Below are positions 6,229 through 7,188 of a stretch of DNA of 7,188 bases, in pieces. Below the pieces are notes generated by a model that worked only from the letters and a program-made list of their open reading frames with translations, made no database searches and was not told where the DNA came from. The position numbers were made by a program, and so were the translations under genes. The first letter of the stretch is position 1, and every line of letters begins with the position of its first letter. The DNA is taken from positions 1-7,188 of the forward strand of contig CAZDIA010000091.1 in the NCBI GenBank assembly GCA_964505385.1, written 5' to 3'. The stretch comes from SLJN01 sp964505385 (GTDB lineage: Bacteria > Bacteroidota > Rhodothermia > Balneolales > Natronogracilivirgulaceae).

Positions 6229-6257
6229 ACTGAGAGTCTTTTGTTTTGATGGGGCTA

Positions 6258-6347
6258 CTATTTTTTTGCGGCTTGTGCCGCCCACTGTTGCTTTCGGAGC
6301 ATTTTGCCGGCATCACGCCCTACTCCGGATACCTCAACCAACTCCGC
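6258..6347 (-). pseudogene. Possible C-terminal fragment of a transposase
   Basis: A 29-codon minus-strand frame, opened by a stop codon rather than a start, ends VGRDAGKMLRKQQWAAQAAKK then TAG. Its basic, helical C-terminus placed 30 bases before an IS-like end looks like the last part of a transposase whose body has been deleted. I cannot name the family from so short a piece, and it could be random sequence. Positions 6348-6430 beyond it are AT-rich with nothing recognisable. Confidence 0.3.
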
Positions 6348-6430
6348 TTATAATTGTTATATCAATTAATTACGATAAAGTACGAAAGCAGAATTAATAC
6401 ATCGTAAATTCAATATCATGAACCTGCAGT

Positions 6431-6702
6431 TTAGGATTTCGATTTTTTCAATACCTGCGATATCGACTCAGCCTTCACTTCTCCGCCCTCCACCAGATCC
6501 AAATGCCACCACCATCGGGATTTGGGCTGCTTACTTCTGTAAGGGTTCATATAGTACCAGAACGGGAGGTGCCTGATGTTTACTATGAGTTCACAGTCAG
6601 TACTGTCGATTTCCCGAACCTGCTCTTTGGTAAACATTTCCGGGCTTTTTCCAGCGCATCCTGTATGCTATCCCGTCTATCCAGACCTAATTCGACTTCA
6701 AA
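6431..6702 (-). pseudogene. Frameshifted remnant of an unrecognised protein
   Basis: Two minus-strand frames look protein-like and join end to end. The first (about 6702-6640) reads FEVELGLDRRDSIQDALEKARK. The second (to TAA at 6431) begins MFTKEQVREIDSTDCEL and includes NIRHLPFWYYMNPYR and SRWWWHLDLVEGGEV. Inserting one A in the GGAAATG at the junction would fuse them into a roughly 90-residue protein. A TAG precedes the first segment, so no intact start remains. The aromatic-rich PFWYYMNPYR/SRWWWHL region is distinctive, but I do not recognise the family. The second segment alone, from ATG at 6637, could still be a 68-residue ORF. It lies directly downstream of the IS110 fragment, so either the element inserted next to it or both were brought together by deletion. 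Confidence 0.5.
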
Positions 6703-6835
6703 CTACCCATCCTCGATCACTTGGTGTGTCATTGAAGATATAAGGCGACTCAATATGGTGTTTGTCTTTGTCAATCAGCATAAACTCAGCATAGCCTTTG
6801 CTAACATCGATTCCCAAATAGGCTTGTCTTTCCAT
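6698..6835 (-). pseudogene. IS110-family DEDD transposase, N-terminal fragment
   Basis: ATG at 6835 starts 45 codons beginning MERQAYLGIDVSKGYAEFML and continuing LIDKDKHH before a TGA at 6698. The GIDVSK motif with Asp10 is the first acidic residue of the RuvC-like DEDD catalytic domain of IS110/IS1111 transposases. Those enzymes are normally 300-400 residues, so about 10-15% survives. Shortly before the stop, the frame-shifted reading HQVIEDG looks like a continuation, so a small indel followed by a larger deletion probably destroyed the gene. The C-terminal Transposase_20 domain with its catalytic Ser is absent from the window. The element is dead for self-mobilisation, but the 5' non-coding end in front of it may be preserved. 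Confidence 0.8.
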
Positions 6836-6886
6836 GATAGTATTTTATGTTTTATGGATAGCTAATAAGAAGCGGGGCGTCATTCT

Positions 6887-6977
6887 GCCTTATAGGTATG
6901 CGGTATCTTGTACCAGGTTATACCACGAACTCCATCCAGTTAAAGAGAAACTGCCCCACGGTATCGCGTACCAAGGC
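6887..6977 (-). ncRNA. Candidate structured RNA upstream of the IS110 fragment (possible orphan bridge RNA)
   Basis: On the minus strand this 91-base segment begins GCCTTGGTA and ends TACC-TAT-AAGGC, which can pair as a closing stem of nine base pairs with a 3-base bulge. Inside are two near-identical imperfect palindromes, CGGTATCTTGTACCA (6901-6915) and CGGTATCGCGTACCA (6959-6973) on the plus strand. They differ only at two central bases and are 58 bases apart; each can form a small GGTA/TACC hairpin. The segment ends about 50 bases before the transposase ATG. In IS110 elements the left non-coding end upstream of the transposase encodes the bridge RNA with two guide loops. The location fits, but I have not shown guide complementarity to any target, so the identity is inference. 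Confidence 0.3.
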
Positions 6978-7034
6978 TCGTTTGACTCTTATTAATTCAT
7001 GAGTAATATCATGGCCCAACAAATTCAACATATA

Positions 7035-7078
7035 AGGCTCCGGATCTTCTCCTTACGTCGTCGTCCGGGATGACCACA
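7035..7078. repeat. REP-like intergenic repeat candidate
   Basis: On the minus strand this reads TGTGGTCATCCCGGACGACG, followed by a short purine-rich stretch and GATCCGGAGCCT. The inverted CCGGA (7040-7044) and TCCGG (7064-7068) form the core of a short hairpin. The GTCATCCCGGA...GATCCGG pattern resembles dispersed repeats found between genes in many marine bacteria. Only one copy is in the window, so repeat status is inference from pattern memory. Confidence 0.4.
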
Positions 7079-7151
7079 GGTGGAATAATTTATAACTATT
7101 AAGTTACTCCCCACCTTTTTTTTACTTATCCAAGAGTATCCATCCCACCAA

Positions 7152-7188
7152 CTACCTCTTTTTCGGAGCAAATGGGTTGCGTAGTTTG
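7152..7188 (-). CDS. Possible C-terminal end of a gene entering from the right edge
   Basis: One minus-strand frame reads KLRNPFAPKKR then TAG at 7154-7152, a plausible basic C-terminus. Only 11 codons are visible, so this is weak. No terminator follows on the minus strand. An inverted CCAACTAC/GTAGTTTG pair (7149-7156 and 7181-7188) overlaps it. The stretch between it and the IS110 fragment (6836-7151) holds only the structured candidate and the REP-like repeat. Confidence 0.2.
   Translation of the reverse strand, partial: KLRNPFAPKKR

Noticed and set aside
6503..6865. 120-residue plus-strand ORF
   Set aside because: Antisense to the IS110 N-terminus, whose GIDVSK motif is on the minus strand.
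7100..7130. T8 tract as a terminator
   Set aside because: No stable GC-rich stem directly precedes the tract on the plus strand.

Overview
The window reads as part of a bacterial chromosome with moderate GC (about 44-45% by eye). It probably comes from the Bacteroidota/Balneolota/Rhodothermota side of the tree. Support is indirect: a cytochrome-b5-less front-end-type fatty acid desaturase, a lipoprotein with an acidic stretch shortly after the lipobox cysteine (as in surface-exported Bacteroidota lipoproteins), and weak or absent Shine-Dalgarno sites on most genes. The taxonomic call is an inference.

Left part (1-2971) looks like intact chromosome. The 5' part of a proton-translocating NAD(P) transhydrogenase alpha subunit gene (pntA, minus strand) runs off the left edge. 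It is divergent from a secreted, probably outer-membrane beta-barrel protein (723-1643, plus). A strong intrinsic terminator (1737-1791) closes that gene, and a membrane fatty acid desaturase with all three histidine boxes (1862-2971, minus) converges on it.

Middle part (2972-6166) holds two paralogous amidinohydrolases of the DDAH/arginine-deiminase superfamily in the same orientation, with a small lipoprotein gene (4646-5254) between them. Both paralogues are damaged, in complementary ways. The first (3459-4295) keeps the N-terminal Asp, the Glu and the His but stops at a TGA exactly one codon before the expected catalytic Cys. The Cys-containing tail is still present, in frame, after that stop. 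The second (5567-6166) keeps Glu, His and Cys but has lost about the first 100 residues. They align without gaps where they overlap. Intergenic stretches here carry a folded GC-rich element (3287-3330) and a long inverted repeat with C10 and G7 tracts (4444-4511).

Right part (6169-7188) is a graveyard of mobile-element debris: an inverted insertion-sequence-like end with a short possible transposase C-terminus, the frameshifted remains of an unrecognised protein, and the first 45 codons of an IS110-family DEDD transposase. Directly upstream of that fragment lies a potentially structured segment with two near-identical 15-base imperfect palindromes, sited where an IS110 bridge RNA would be. 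A REP-like repeat and a possible C-terminal end of another gene close the window.

No CRISPR array, tRNA, rRNA or intact mobile element was found. The most interesting item is the pair of complementary broken amidinohydrolases. The orphan IS110 non-coding end comes second.
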